Source: Deltaproteobacteria bacterium (lineage in GTDB: Bacteria; Desulfobacterota; Desulfarculia; Adiutricales; Adiutricaceae). From it: DNA of 64,000 nucleotides. This document shows, one piece after another, positions 46,542-56,965 of this stretch. The DNA lies in NCBI GenBank assembly GCA_031264185.1, contig JAISEL010000087.1:1-64000 (forward strand). The letters are read 5' to 3'. Each line of letters begins with the position of its first letter. Within the stretch, counting starts at the first letter, position 1. Made by a program: the position numbers and the translations under genes. The notes beneath the pieces were generated by a model, which saw nothing but the letters and a program-made list of their open reading frames with translations, had not been told where the DNA came from and ran no database searches.

Positions 46542-48507
46542 CCTAAAATCCCGGACTTTTTTAACCTACATTCATGCATAAACTGGAATAACACTTAATT
46601 ACAAAGAAGAATTGGAGATTTGCAGGTGGCGATTCTAGGTTAAAAAATTTCAACCTACAAATCGAAAAGATGGCAAATATTTATTTCTGCGGTTCGGTAA
46701 ATGCTCACATTTCTATAAAATAGCTGGATTTTCGAAAATAGCTGGATTTTCGGCAAATTTAGGACTACAAATTTTTATAAAATATAAAAATACCAAAATA
46801 GCTGTTTTAGGTGTTGACAATCAATTCTTAAGTCTGATAACCTAGATTACCTTACTAAAGAGGTAATCATGCCAAATCTCTCTATCCAGCATTTAGGAAA
46901 ATACACGTATATTTTATGAATCTAAGTCATTCAGGGACAATTTTGGCAGCCCCCGGAATAAAAAAAAGATCCGAATTGGTAAACTCGACCTGATTACAAG
47001 TGAACCAATTTACACTAAAGAATATATTAAGAGCCACCATGAACTTAAAGAAATAAATCATACCAATACAGACAGTGGCTACAAAATTAGTGATATCATT
47101 TTTAAGACATTAGAAAATGTTTTAGATTATGGGTTATTCTGGTTTTTTCAAAATTTAGCCGAAAAGACTGGATTATTGAACATCATTCAAGAGTCTTTCC
47201 CTTTTATTTGGCAAGAAATATTTACTTTAGCCTGCTATATGGTTACCTCAGATAAAGCCTTTCATGTACTGTGATGATTGGATTGACGAAAATTATTGGC
47301 TTGATATCGGAGGGATGTCGTCTCAGCGGATTAGTGATCTTCTGTCTGAATTTGGTGATGCGGAAAGGGCCGGGTTCTATAAAAGATGTGCAAGCATATT
47401 ACAGAAAGAGAGAGCCTCGCCTTGGATATCACTTCAATTTATTCATACTCAATAAATATGGAAGAATGCGAATGGGGGCCACAATTGAGACAAAAAAGCT
47501 GCCTCAGATCAACTTATGTATGCTTTTCGGTGAAAAGTCAAGGCTGCCAGTTTATCAAACCAGCTATTGTGGAAGTTTAGGCGATGTTACTACACTTGAA
47601 GCAACTTTGATGGAGTTCAAAGCTATGGCAGGGAAGAAAGAAATCTCATTAGTTATGGACAAAGGTTTTTATAGCAAAAAAATGTTAATACGCTATTAAA
47701 AAATAATGTAAAATTTATTGCAAGTGTTCCTTTTTCTAATTATTTTGCATGTGAAATTGTCATAAACGAAGCTGACACTGTCGACAGCTTATCAAATGTC
47801 ATTCTCACTAGCGATTATCCGGTCAGAGGTGTGGAAAGAGTATTGAGCTGGGATAAGGGTTCTGAAAATCTACATATTTTTGCATTTTTTGACCCTGTTA
47901 AGGCACTAAAGAATAGAAATTCTCTCTGCCTAAAAATTACAACTTTGAAATCAGTCGCAGAGATTGACCCCTATAACAAAGACTATAGAGAATCAATTGA
48001 ACAATATTTTATTGTGAAAAAGTCTAACAAACTTAAATCAGGATATTCCGTAAAGCTGCGCGAAGATGTTCTGGAAACGGAACTGAAACACGCTGGATAG
48101 TTCGTACTTATAAGCGACAATATTAAAAATGCACAGACAGCTTTTGATATTTATAGATTGAAAGATGTTGTCGAAAAAGGCTTTTGGAAGAATAAAAACA
48201 GCCTTGGTCTGGAAAGATTACGGGTGCACAGTGATATCCGCGCTCATAATAAAGAATTTATTGCTTTTATTGAACTTATTTTGTCTTCTTTTGTCCATAA
48301 AACCATGAAGGACAATGATTTGTATCAGACGATGACATTCGATAAACTTTTCTTAACGCTTGCTAAAAATAAATCATCAAAAGTGAATGGTATTCAATAT
48401 AATTGGCTCATTAACAAAACAACAAAAAGAAATTTTTAAAGTGTTCGGTATCCCATTACAATGCAAAATTTTTAAGCTGCAGGTTAAAATTTCTCCTCAA
48501 ATTTAAG
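46542..48507 (+). mobile_element. IS1634-family element, full-size copy (inactive)
   Basis: The left end, CCTAAAATCCCGGACTTTTT, and the right end, GGTTAAAATTTCTCCTCAAA then TTTAAG, form a decayed inverted repeat. The better-preserved right end of the 55.4-kb derivative (TTTCCGGGAATTTAGG) makes the repeat clear. Outside these ends CATTCAA / TTGAATG is also inverted, so the true boundary may be 46535-48514. An 18-bp tandem duplication (AAAATAGCTGGATTTTCG twice) lies at 46717-46752. It encloses one broken transposase gene. Confidence 0.75.
46869..48439 (+). pseudogene. IS1634-family transposase, broken
   Basis: ATG 46869 starts MPNLSIQHLGKYTYIL then a stop. The rest reads through in pieces: FRDNFGSPRNKKKIRIGKLD, FQNLAEKTGLLNIIQ, LDITSIYSYS with the first catalytic Asp, VYQTSYCGSLGDVTTLEATL, SLVMDKGFYSKKML with the second Asp, and VVEKGFWKNKNSLGLERLRV with the Glu. 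The frame ends in WLINKTTKRNF. At least three frame breaks and two in-frame stops are visible, so the protein is not made, though all three DDE blocks remain readable. Confidence 0.85.
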
Positions 48508-48996
48508 ATTGAATGCATTCTAATTACTGCTGGTGGAGATGGTTAAACTAGACATAGACTAAATTTATGGAATTAAGAATTTCAACAGCCCGCTAATGAA
48601 TCAATTGTCCCAGTCAAGGCATGCCATTTTCCGCCTGGAACAAGCAAGCGGAATCATATAGGGCATTAATTATCTTCTTTTTTTCAAATTGGAAATGTCT
48701 GACCCTATGCAATTATGATGATAATACTGTAAATCTTATTAACAATACTTATGCCTCAAAAGGCCAGAAAATCATTGAACGGTCAGATCGAAAAAATATG
48801 AATAACGCACCAAAATCACGAAGGAACAAATTAAATCCATAAGAATAAAACGCAACATATTTCATAGTTAATGGAACTATAACAGCAGAAATAAAAGATC
48901 ATTTATTCCCAGCGCATAACTATCATAACTGACATATGGTGTCGGCTTGAGAGCTTAGGCGCAATAAAATCGGTATGTTATATATGGAGAAATGAT
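48508..48996. other. Gap upstream of the giant helicase gene
   Basis: No recognised gene. A 73-residue frame (48621-48842) has no motif. It should contain the helicase promoter, but no clear -35/-10 pair was found. Confidence 0.35.
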
Positions 48997-51900
48997 ATGA
49001 CTGAATTACCAACCATACCAGAAGAATCAAACTCTGGTGTTTCAATAGAAGCCGTTGCGACTTCACGTACGTCATTCGCTTTAATTCAAAACTCCATCCC
49101 GGTAATAAATTACATCGAAGTCACCAATAACGGCTCGATTCACCTTGAAAATGCTAAAGTCAACATTTCATCCGCCCCCGAATTCTTCAAGGCCCGTGAA
49201 TATATATTACCTCCAATAGAACCTGACGAAACATACCGTCTGGACGAAATTGACCTCAGCTACGACCACTCACACTTATCGCATCTTAATGAAGCGGAAA
49301 AAGGCCTGCTCAGGATCGAAATTCTTGAGGACGATAAACTTTTAGCCGAATCAGAATCCGACATTGAACTTTTAGCTAGAAATCAGTGGGGAGGCTTGGC
49401 GGAATGCCAGGAAAGCGTCACTGCCTTTGTTCTCCCTAATGACCCAGCTGTGGAACGTCTTTTAGGTCATACAATGACCCGGCTTCGGCAAATAGAAGCG
49501 GACGCTGGTTTCGATGGTTACAGCCGCGGCAAAAAGGCAGTATGGACTCAGCTGACGGCGTTATGGCAAGCCATAATTGATCAGGCGCTGGGTTATATTT
49601 TGCCGCCGGCCAGCTTTGAACAACAGGGGCGGAAAGTGCGCACTCCTTCCCAGATCACGGAAACTCACCTGGGAACCTGCTTGGATATCAGTCTTCTATT
49701 TGCAGCCTGCCTTGAGCAATGCGGCCTGCATCCTCTCCTGATATTTACTAATGGGCATGCCTTCACCGGCTGTTGGCTGTCTCCGTCAAATTTCACCACG
49801 ACCGCCGTAGATGATATCACCGCCATACGCAAGCGGCTGCACCTTAGGGAAATTGTCGTTTTCGAAACTTCCCTGGTAACTAAGCAAGAAGCGCCGGTCA
49901 GTTTTTCTCAAGCTTGTGAACGCGGGGAAAATAATGTCCGCGAAGGAATGGAGTCCAAATTTGAATGCGCGATTGATATCGTCCGGGCCAGAATGCAACG
50001 ATGGCGTCCGTTGACTTCGGTTGAAGCCGTCACATCGCCGCTGACTCCGCCAGACACGAACGGATACGACACTCCCCCATTTGCGCTGGAAGTGCCGCCG
50101 GATCTGGAAAATGAAATAGCACCGCCCCATCAGCCAACTGAATTTACACCCAAAACCAAAGTCGATCTCTGGCAGAGGAAGTTGCTTGATCTTTCATTAC
50201 GCAACAGCCTCCTGAACTTCCGTTCCGCCAAGCGTTATGTTGAAATAGTTGCCCCTAACCCTGAGGTATTGGAGGATAAGCTGGCTGCCGGCGAAAAATT
50301 CCGTCTGGTATCCGCCGCTCCACTTCTGGGCAATGATCCTCGGGACGCCAAACTCCACGAAGCCCGTCACCAGGAAGATATATTGCCTAAACTGGCGTTG
50401 GAACTGGCTGGCAAGCAATCGCTTCTGGTTGATCTGGCCGAAAGTGAAATGAAGGCGCGGCTTTTGACTTTATATCGTGAAGCCCGCTCGGCCATTGAAG
50501 AAGGAGGTGCCAACATCCTTTACCTGGTCTTCGGCTTTCTCTCCTGGCGGAGGGACAAGCGGGAGAAACCCTGTCGGGCTCCGCTTATACTGATTCCGGC
50601 CCGCCTGGAACGCCGGAGCATATTGAGCGGCTTCACCTTGTCGCTCGACGGTGATGAGCCCAAGTTCAATCTGACCTTGCTTGAGATGCTGCGCCAGGAT
50701 TTCGCTTTTACGGCCCTGGATAACCTGGCCAAAGAACTCCCGACTGATCAATCCGGCCTGGATATTGACGGCATTTGGCGGCAAGTTCAAGCGGCCATTG
50801 TCAAAGAGCCCGGATGGGAAGTATCCCGCAGCGTTTCCCTCGGCCTGTTCTCATTCGCGAAATATCTGATGTGGAAAGACCTGGCTGACCACACGGACAT
50901 CATAAAACAAAACCCGGTGGTCAATCATCTTTTGGGCTCGCAAGAACAAAACCCTGACGGCGAAGGTCCGCCCTTTCTGGAGCTGAATGAACTTGACACT
51001 AAGCTGGCCCCACAGAACGTCTATTGCCCTCTTCTGGCCGATTCTTCGCAACTGGCGGCTATCATCAGTGCGGCCCAAGGCAAAGATTTTGTCCTCAAGG
51101 GGCCTCCCGGTACAGGCAAAAGCCAGACCATCGCGAATATGATTGCCCAATGTCTGGCGGAAAACAAAACAATTCTTTTTGTTGCGGAAAAAACTGCGGC
51201 TTTGAACGTGGTCTACCGTCGCCTGAAAGCCATCGGCCTGGAAGAATTTTGTCTGGAGCTGCACTCCAATAAAGCCAACAAGCCTCAAGTTTTGGCCAAA
51301 CTTCAAAGAGCGGCGACGTCTGTTCCTGACACATCGGATGAAGATTGGGTCTATCATGCCTCTCGCCTGGCGTCTGCCAGGGATAAATTAAACCAATATG
51401 TACGAGAGTTGCATACAGTCCACCCAAACGGTCTGACGCTATATCAGGCTCTGGGGGAGATAATTAAGAACAGCCAGATACCCCATATAAAGTGTACGTG
51501 GCCTTCGCCGCAGCAGCATGATCGCCAGAAGTATGCCGACTTGTTTGAAGCGGCCCAAAAACTTGAAGACCTCGCTCCACTGATTCAAGAACTACGCTCT
51601 GGAGCTGTAGGCCTCATCGCCTGGGAGACGTGGACGCCTCTTTGGGAAGAAGAGCTGACAGCCGCCGCCGAGGCATTGCGTGATCAATGCCTCTCCCTCT
51701 CAAAAAACGAAATGGAGGCCGGCAACGCCAGCGGCCTGCCCCTGATCGGGACACACGGCGATGCTCTGACGGCCTGGATGAAGCTGACTGAACTCCTGCC
51801 TGAGTCCTTTGGGCATGATTGGAAATTCACCACTTGGCATGGCCTGGACGAAGCCTCGAGCCCTCTAAACGAAGCTGTGGCCGCCATCGAAGACTATAAT

Positions 51901-54900
51901 TCGGCTTGGACGCGACTGACCGGTGTATTGGATGAGGGCCGGGAAAACACCTTTTCGGAAACCCGTCTGTTGAAAAATCTGGCTCGACTGGCGGATTGCT
52001 TTGAAGCCCTGGCGGCAAGTCAACTGCGCCTCACTGAAATACGCTGTCAAAACATCAAACTGGACGCCGGTCAGGCAATTGTTGAACTGATTCGGGAGAC
52101 CCTACTCAACCCCGCCGCCTTAGTCAGCGCCTGGCAGGCCGCTTCGTTTCCCGGGACACTGAAAGGATTTCAAAAATCTCTTGATGAAACAGAACAGATT
52201 TTAGCCGAAACTGAACGACTCTCAAGCGAATACGAACAGGCCAGGCAGGCCTTATCAGCTTCTTACGATGAAGCCAAGTCATTCGAATTGAATCTTGCTG
52301 ACCTGGAAACAACCTGGGAAAAGGGGCAAAAAAGCTGGTGGCTTAAAAAATATTTTTTGAAGCGGCATGTAATTAAAAGCCTGCAGGGTGTTTGCAATGC
52401 CAAAGCCGCGCTTGATTGTTCCGGTGATTTGAAGTGTCTGAAAGCAATGCGGACCGCCAAAAACCGCCTTGAAGAAATCAAGGCTTCAGAGCCAGCCGTG
52501 AGTACGGACCGTCCCGGGCCATGGTCCGGTTTCGCGGCCAAACGCGAAAACCTCAAGCAACGGATGCTTTATGCCCGGCAGATTCAAGCGGCCCTCAGTC
52601 CTCTGCCCGAAATGACTGAAACATTACATGCCGCCGCTGTTGAACTGAAATCAGCAGATGATTTCGGCCGGCGATTGCGCTCGTACCTGAGACTGACAGA
52701 CCAAAACCAATCTCGGCTGGTCTCCCTGCACGACTCCTTGTCCAGCTTACTGTCCAACGGCAGCACTATTTTGACTCCTGGAGGTCGAGCTGTTCAAGCC
52801 CTGACAGCATGGCGTGTGACCGCCCAGGAATACCGCTTACGCCTGAAGGCGTTAACAGACCTGCTCCATACAGAAAAAGACTGGTCCACAATGGCGTTGA
52901 CCGAAATTTCGGATATTTGCTCTGCACTCGTTGACTCCAGGTCACGCTTTAATCCCTGGTGCGCGTGGTTACGGGCTTCCCGTTCGGCCGACAGCTTGGG
53001 ATTGAAAAATCTGCGGGAGGCCCTGCTCGAAGGCCTCATAGCTCCGGGCCAGACCGCCGCAGCCCTGCGCGTAAACTACGCTCGCTGGTGGGCGCCAAGA
53101 ATGGTGGACGCTTCGGAAACCCTTTGCGCTTTTACCTCGCGAGTCCACGAACGAACCATCAGCGATTTTAGAGCGCTTGATGACCGCCTATGTACAATGG
53201 CCGGACACCAAATCGTCCGCACTTTGCGCTCAGGCCAGGCCATGTACCGCAAAGAGCCAACCGAATGGCGAATCCTGGAGAGGGAATCTAAGAAGAAGAA
53301 GCGGCATATGCCCATCAGGCAACTGGTAAACAGCTTGCCGACCCTGCTACCTAAATTGACGCCCTGCCTCCTGATGAGCCCTCTTTCGATCGCCCAGTAT
53401 CTGGAGGCCGGACGGACGGTTTTTGATTTGGTCATCTTTGATGAAGCCTCGCAGATCCCGGTATGGGACGCTATCGGGGCTATGGCCAGGGGCAAAAGAG
53501 TGGTGGTGGTGGGTGACCAAAAGCAGCTGCCGCCCACCGCTTTTTTCCAAAAAGCCGATGACGAAGATCAGGACGACGACGCCATGCTGGAAATGGATCT
53601 CGAAAGTATTCTGGATGAGTGCCTGGGGATCGGCTTGCCGTGCCTTTCTTTGCAGTGGCATTATCGCAGTCGGCACGAAAGTTTGATTGCTTTCTCCAAT
53701 CATCGTTACTATGACGGGCGCCTGGTTACCTTTCCTTCACCAGACACCGAGGACCGGGCCGTAACGTTTCATTTTGCCGGAGGGGTTTACGGGCGAAGCG
53801 GCTCCCGTACCAACCCTATCGAAGCCAGAGACTTAGTTGCCGATTTGACGGCCAGATTAAGTTCATCGGAATTCCGAAAAGCCGACCACCCGACCATTGG
53901 CGTGGTTACGTTCAATAGTCAGCAACAAACACTCATTGAAGATTTGCTGGATGAAGAACGCCGCGAAGATCCGTCGCTGGATCGTTTTTTTGACGAAAGC
54001 CTCGCCGAACCGGTCATGGTCAAAAATCTTGAAAATATCCAGGGCGACGAACGCGACATTATGTATTTTTCTGTTGGCTTTGCCCCAGATGCGGCGGGCC
54101 ATATGTCCCTTAATTTTGGGGCCTTGAATAAAGATGGTGGCCAACGGCGGCTCAACGTGGCCATCACCAGAGCCAGGGCAGCCCTGAAGGTCTTCTGTTC
54201 TTTTTATCCCGAAAAAATTCTGCTCAGCAAAACCCATGCCAAAGGAGTCCGTGACCTGCGCCTCTTCCTTGAATATGCTCAAAACGGCAGTCGAGCCATG
54301 AATTTCGCCCATAAGGGCTCGGTCGGGGATTTTGAATCGCCTTTTGAAGAGGCTGTGGCCAAAGCCTTGGCTGATAAAGGTTGGGAAATTCACCCGCAGA
54401 TAGGTGTCTCTGAATTCCGTATTGATTTGGGCGTGGTGGATCCAGATGAACACGGCCGCTACCTTGCTGGGGTGGAATGCGACGGCGCAACCTATCACCG
54501 TCATGCTACAGCCAGGGATCGCGACCGGCTTCGCGAAAATGTACTGCGTGGGCTGGGCTGGGAGATTATCCGCATATGGTCGACAGACTGGTGGATAGAC
54601 GCAGCCGCTGCCACTGAAAAACTGCATTCCAAACTGCAAGCAGTTTTGGAGCAAATGCGTGAGCGACACAGACGAAAAGACGTTCGCTCTGACGATGACG
54701 AGCCGACCCTGCCTGATACGGCGGCAGTTATGGCCGCCGTGAAGAATCCGCCGGACAGCCAACCGGTGACCGAAGTTACGCAGCCCGAAAACGGAAGCAC
54801 TCTGGAACGGGAACGAATTCGTTTTTTCGTTCGCACCTTGGTGGCGGAACATTCCCCCATCCACGTCAATGCTTTGTGCCGGGCAGTGGCCAGGCAACTG

Positions 54901-55239
54901 GGTTTAGGTCGGGCTGGAAGCAAAATAAGGAACGTGATTTTGCAAGTTGCCGAAGAAATGTTTGAGCAATCCACCGAAGAAGTCGGCGATTTCTTCTGGA
55001 ACGAAGGGGAGTCTCCTGGTACTTGCAACACTTTTAAACCACGAAGCAAAGACGGCCCCTGCCAGGTGGTTGAAATTGCCATGCCGGAACTGGTCGCTCT
55101 GGCTCGTTTGGTTAAAAATACCAGTAAGGGCGACCCCATAGCCCAAATGGCTCGCAAGCTAAGACTTTCAAGGCTTCATGCCAGCACCAGAGCGAGACTG
55201 GAAAAAGCCTGGACCACTTGCTGGGGCACGTTGTTTTGA
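48997..55239 (+). CDS. Giant DUF4011-type superfamily 1 helicase with Vsr-like nuclease domain
   Basis: 2080 residues, no frame break. GGAG 7 bases before ATG 48997 supports the start. Layout: a beta-rich N-terminus (about 15-125); a transglutaminase-like domain with Cys228 (HLGTCLDISLLFAACLEQ) and His254 (NGHAFTGCWL); a DUF4011 region from 388 (KVDLWQRKLLDLSLRNSLLN). SF1 helicase motifs: Walker A GPPGTGKSQT at 702, DEASQIP at 1482, GDQKQLPPTAF at 1506, WHYRSRHESLIAFSN near 1556, NIQGDERDIMYFSVGF near 1680 and LNVAITRARAALKVF near 1718. A 1575-type/Vsr-like endonuclease domain spans about 1778-1868 (FRIDLGVVDP, GVECDGATYH, RDRLRENVLRGLGW). A DUF3320-like C-terminus runs from about 1950 (ERIRFFVRTLVAEHSPIHVN). 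Helicases of this build occur in defence-rich islands; a role in nucleic-acid defence is inference. Confidence 0.9.
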   Translation: MTELPTIPEESNSGVSIEAVATSRTSFALIQNSIPVINYIEVTNNGSIHLENAKVNISSAPEFFKAREYILPPIEPDETYRLDEIDLSYDHSHLSHLNEAEKGLLRIEILEDDKLLAESESDIELLARNQWGGLAECQESVTAFVLPNDPAVERLLGHTMTRLRQIEADAGFDGYSRGKKAVWTQLTALWQAIIDQALGYILPPASFEQQGRKVRTPSQITETHLGTCLDISLLFAACLEQCGLHPLLIFTNGHAFTGCWLSPSNFTTTAVDDITAIRKRLHLREIVVFETSLVTKQEAPVSFSQACERGENNVREGMESKFECAIDIVRARMQRWRPLTSVEAVTSPLTPPDTNGYDTPPFALEVPPDLENEIAPPHQPTEFTPKTKVDLWQRKLLDLSLRNSLLNFRSAKRYVEIVAPNPEVLEDKLAAGEKFRLVSAAPLLGNDPRDAKLHEARHQEDILPKLALELAGKQSLLVDLAESEMKARLLTLYREARSAIEEGGANILYLVFGFLSWRRDKREKPCRAPLILIPARLERRSILSGFTLSLDGDEPKFNLTLLEMLRQDFAFTALDNLAKELPTDQSGLDIDGIWRQVQAAIVKEPGWEVSRSVSLGLFSFAKYLMWKDLADHTDIIKQNPVVNHLLGSQEQNPDGEGPPFLELNELDTKLAPQNVYCPLLADSSQLAAIISAAQGKDFVLKGPPGTGKSQTIANMIAQCLAENKTILFVAEKTAALNVVYRRLKAIGLEEFCLELHSNKANKPQVLAKLQRAATSVPDTSDEDWVYHASRLASARDKLNQYVRELHTVHPNGLTLYQALGEIIKNSQIPHIKCTWPSPQQHDRQKYADLFEAAQKLEDLAPLIQELRSGAVGLIAWETWTPLWEEELTAAAEALRDQCLSLSKNEMEAGNASGLPLIGTHGDALTAWMKLTELLPESFGHDWKFTTWHGLDEASSPLNEAVAAIEDYNSAWTRLTGVLDEGRENTFSETRLLKNLARLADCFEALAASQLRLTEIRCQNIKLDAGQAIVELIRETLLNPAALVSAWQAASFPGTLKGFQKSLDETEQILAETERLSSEYEQARQALSASYDEAKSFELNLADLETTWEKGQKSWWLKKYFLKRHVIKSLQGVCNAKAALDCSGDLKCLKAMRTAKNRLEEIKASEPAVSTDRPGPWSGFAAKRENLKQRMLYARQIQAALSPLPEMTETLHAAAVELKSADDFGRRLRSYLRLTDQNQSRLVSLHDSLSSLLSNGSTILTPGGRAVQALTAWRVTAQEYRLRLKALTDLLHTEKDWSTMALTEISDICSALVDSRSRFNPWCAWLRASRSADSLGLKNLREALLEGLIAPGQTAAALRVNYARWWAPRMVDASETLCAFTSRVHERTISDFRALDDRLCTMAGHQIVRTLRSGQAMYRKEPTEWRILERESKKKKRHMPIRQLVNSLPTLLPKLTPCLLMSPLSIAQYLEAGRTVFDLVIFDEASQIPVWDAIGAMARGKRVVVVGDQKQLPPTAFFQKADDEDQDDDAMLEMDLESILDECLGIGLPCLSLQWHYRSRHESLIAFSNHRYYDGRLVTFPSPDTEDRAVTFHFAGGVYGRSGSRTNPIEARDLVADLTARLSSSEFRKADHPTIGVVTFNSQQQTLIEDLLDEERREDPSLDRFFDESLAEPVMVKNLENIQGDERDIMYFSVGFAPDAAGHMSLNFGALNKDGGQRRLNVAITRARAALKVFCSFYPEKILLSKTHAKGVRDLRLFLEYAQNGSRAMNFAHKGSVGDFESPFEEAVAKALADKGWEIHPQIGVSEFRIDLGVVDPDEHGRYLAGVECDGATYHRHATARDRDRLRENVLRGLGWEIIRIWSTDWWIDAAAATEKLHSKLQAVLEQMRERHRRKDVRSDDDEPTLPDTAAVMAAVKNPPDSQPVTEVTQPENGSTLERERIRFFVRTLVAEHSPIHVNALCRAVARQLGLGRAGSKIRNVILQVAEEMFEQSTEEVGDFFWNEGESPGTCNTFKPRSKDGPCQVVEIAMPELVALARLVKNTSKGDPIAQMARKLRLSRLHASTRARLEKAWTTCWGTLF

Positions 55240-55372
55240 GGCAGGCGACATCAGAAACTGGCCAAAGCTTGATGTTCTAGGCCGCTCTTCTTCACTTTAA
55301 AATATAAATTATCATGAGTGCGAGTGACAGCATGACCATCTGTCATTTTTTGACTTCAGTCGGCGTTTACCT
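55240..55372. other. Short spacer after the helicase gene
   Basis: No gene or clear terminator seen between the helicase stop and the deletion-derivative element. Confidence 0.35.
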
Positions 55373-55696
55373 CCTAAAATCATGGACTTTTTTAACCTAC
55401 TTTTATGCATAAGCTGGAATAAAACATAAATACAAAAGAGAATTGATGGCCAACAAATGACGTTTTGCAGGTTAAAAAATTTTAACCTGCAAACCTAAAA
55501 CATGGCATTAATTTCTTCGGTTAGGCAAATACACATGTTTCTATGAAAATAGCCGGAGGAAGGTTCGGGATTATTGGATTCAATATATTTTGGCCATTAA
55601 CAAAACAGCAAAAAAAATTTTGATTCAAAGTGTTTTGTAAACCACTGCCGCACAAAATTTTTAAGCTGTGGGTTAAAAATTTTCCGGGAATTTAGG
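55373..55696 (+). mobile_element. Internal-deletion derivative of the IS1634-family element (324 bp)
   Basis: The left part (CCTAAAATCATGGACTTTTT, ATGCATAAGCTGGAATAA, AGGTTAAAAAATTTTAACCT-like core) matches the first ~180 bp of the full copy at 46.54 kb. The right part (CCATTAACAAAACAGCAAAA, ACAAAATTTTTAAGCTG, GGTTAAAAATTTTCCGGGAA) matches its last ~90 bp. The transposase gene is missing. The ends form a good inverted repeat of about 26 bp with a few mismatches. Same orientation as the full copy. Confidence 0.8.
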
Positions 55697-55742
55697 ATTC
55701 AAAGTAAGGCAATAATACATTTGATGATACTAAACTCAGGTT

Positions 55743-55763
55743 ATTACTCCGGCGGATAATTTT
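55743..55763. repeat. Miniature element family 1, solitary end (copy F)
   Basis: ATTACTCCGGCGGATAATTT is identical to the left end of copy C at 25.44 kb and then stops exactly where the IS1-like element begins, so that element may have inserted into or beside a miniature element. Confidence 0.6.
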
Positions 55764-56965
55764 GGTAATGGGTAAGTTTAGTTGACAAAAAATTTTCTCA
55801 GAGTTATAATGCTCCCTAGATTTGATATCCGTCCGGGAGTTTACCTATGGTTTGATGCGAACAGGCCTCTTGCCCGAACAAGGATTGTGTGGATTTTGGG
55901 AAAATTGGCGGAGATAACATCGCTTATCGTGGTAAGTATGGAAAGAATAATGGTAAAAATCTGCTTTATTGCCGTACCTGCGGAAAGCGTTTTGCCGCAA
56001 CCCGGAACTCTCCATTGTTTGGGGCTCACCTTTCGCCGGATCAGGTCTTTCAGATTGTTCGCCATGCCGCCGAAGGCGTAAGTGTCAGAGCCTCAGCCCG
56101 TCTCCTCGGTATCAGCAAAGCCGCTGTAAACCTAGTCATCCTCAAAGCAGGCGACCACTGCCAAAAGGTCTTTCGTGCCTTAATGTCTTCGTTTCAGCTC
56201 ACGGAAGTCCAGCTTGATGAGTTGCGGACGTTCGTGAAAAAAACGGCTGCTGACGAAAAAGAACTCGAACAGGGGTTCGGAGAAGCCTGGATCTGGACAG
56301 CCATAGACACTCCAACCCGGCTGATCGTCAATTTCAAGGTTGGAAGACATTACTTGGTGGATGTGGATGCCCGTGAGATGATTCAGAAAGTCCACAGGTC
56401 CCTGGCCGGAGACAAACCTCTTTTCGTAAGCGATGAACTTCAACACTGCGCTTCTGTACTTGAGGAAGAGTTTTCTCACGAGGAACCAATCCCGAGGACA
56501 GGCAAACGTGGCCGCCCAGCCAGACCTAAAACGGTGATTGATGATGACCTGATTTACGACACAGTTAAGAAGACAAGAAATAAGGGCCATATCGTCAAGG
56601 TTGAGCGCAGTGTCGTTTTCGGGACTGAGACTGGTTTTCAGGAGAGGCTTGTGGATCCTCCAAGCAATACCATCAATACAGCCTACGTTGAGCGCAGTAA
56701 TCCCGCCTGGCGCCTCTGGGATGTCCATTTGACTCGTAAGCCGGTGACATTCGCAAAAGCTCGTAAGTGGTTGGAGGCCTAATTATCGATCTGTATATAC
56801 TGGTGCAATTTTGTCAGAGTCCATAGTTCCCTGAAGGTAGTTACTTGGGAAACCGTTCAGAATAGGACGCCAGCCAGCAATGGCCGCTGGAATTACCGAT
56901 CGACCTTGGACAAAAGCGGAGCTTTTAAGAACGTTTTGGCTTGTCAATTAAACTTACCCATTACC
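55764..56965 (+). mobile_element. IS1-like insertion sequence, 1.2 kb
   Basis: Left end GGTAATGGGTAAGTTTAG (55764-55788) and right end TAAACTTACCCATTACC (56941-56965) are 25-bp inverted repeats with one mismatch. They bracket a single transposase gene. No target duplication is apparent. The good terminal repeats suggest a fairly recent insertion even though the gene is frameshifted. Confidence 0.85.
55809..56941 (+). pseudogene. IS1-like transposase, three frameshifts
   Basis: The start at 55809 reads LPRFDIRPGVYLWF, then must shift to reach EQASCPNKDCVDFG and LLYCRTCGKRFAATRNSP, a four-cysteine InsA-type zinc ribbon. A 297-residue uninterrupted stretch (55889-56779) carries the HTH (AEGVSVRASARLLGIS) and catalytic blocks WIWTAIDTPTRLIV, LFVSDELQHCAS and NTAYVERSNPAWRL. 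It stops at RKWLEA, while another frame continues CNFVRVHSSLKV and a third, AMAAGITDRPWTKAELLRT, the family's usual C-terminus. The zinc finger is thus disconnected and the C-terminus lost. Confidence 0.85.

Noticed and set aside
53863-54897. 344-residue minus-strand frame antisense to the giant helicase gene
   Set aside because: It lies wholly over helicase motifs V-VI and the nuclease domain of the plus-strand protein, and its own sequence has no domain.
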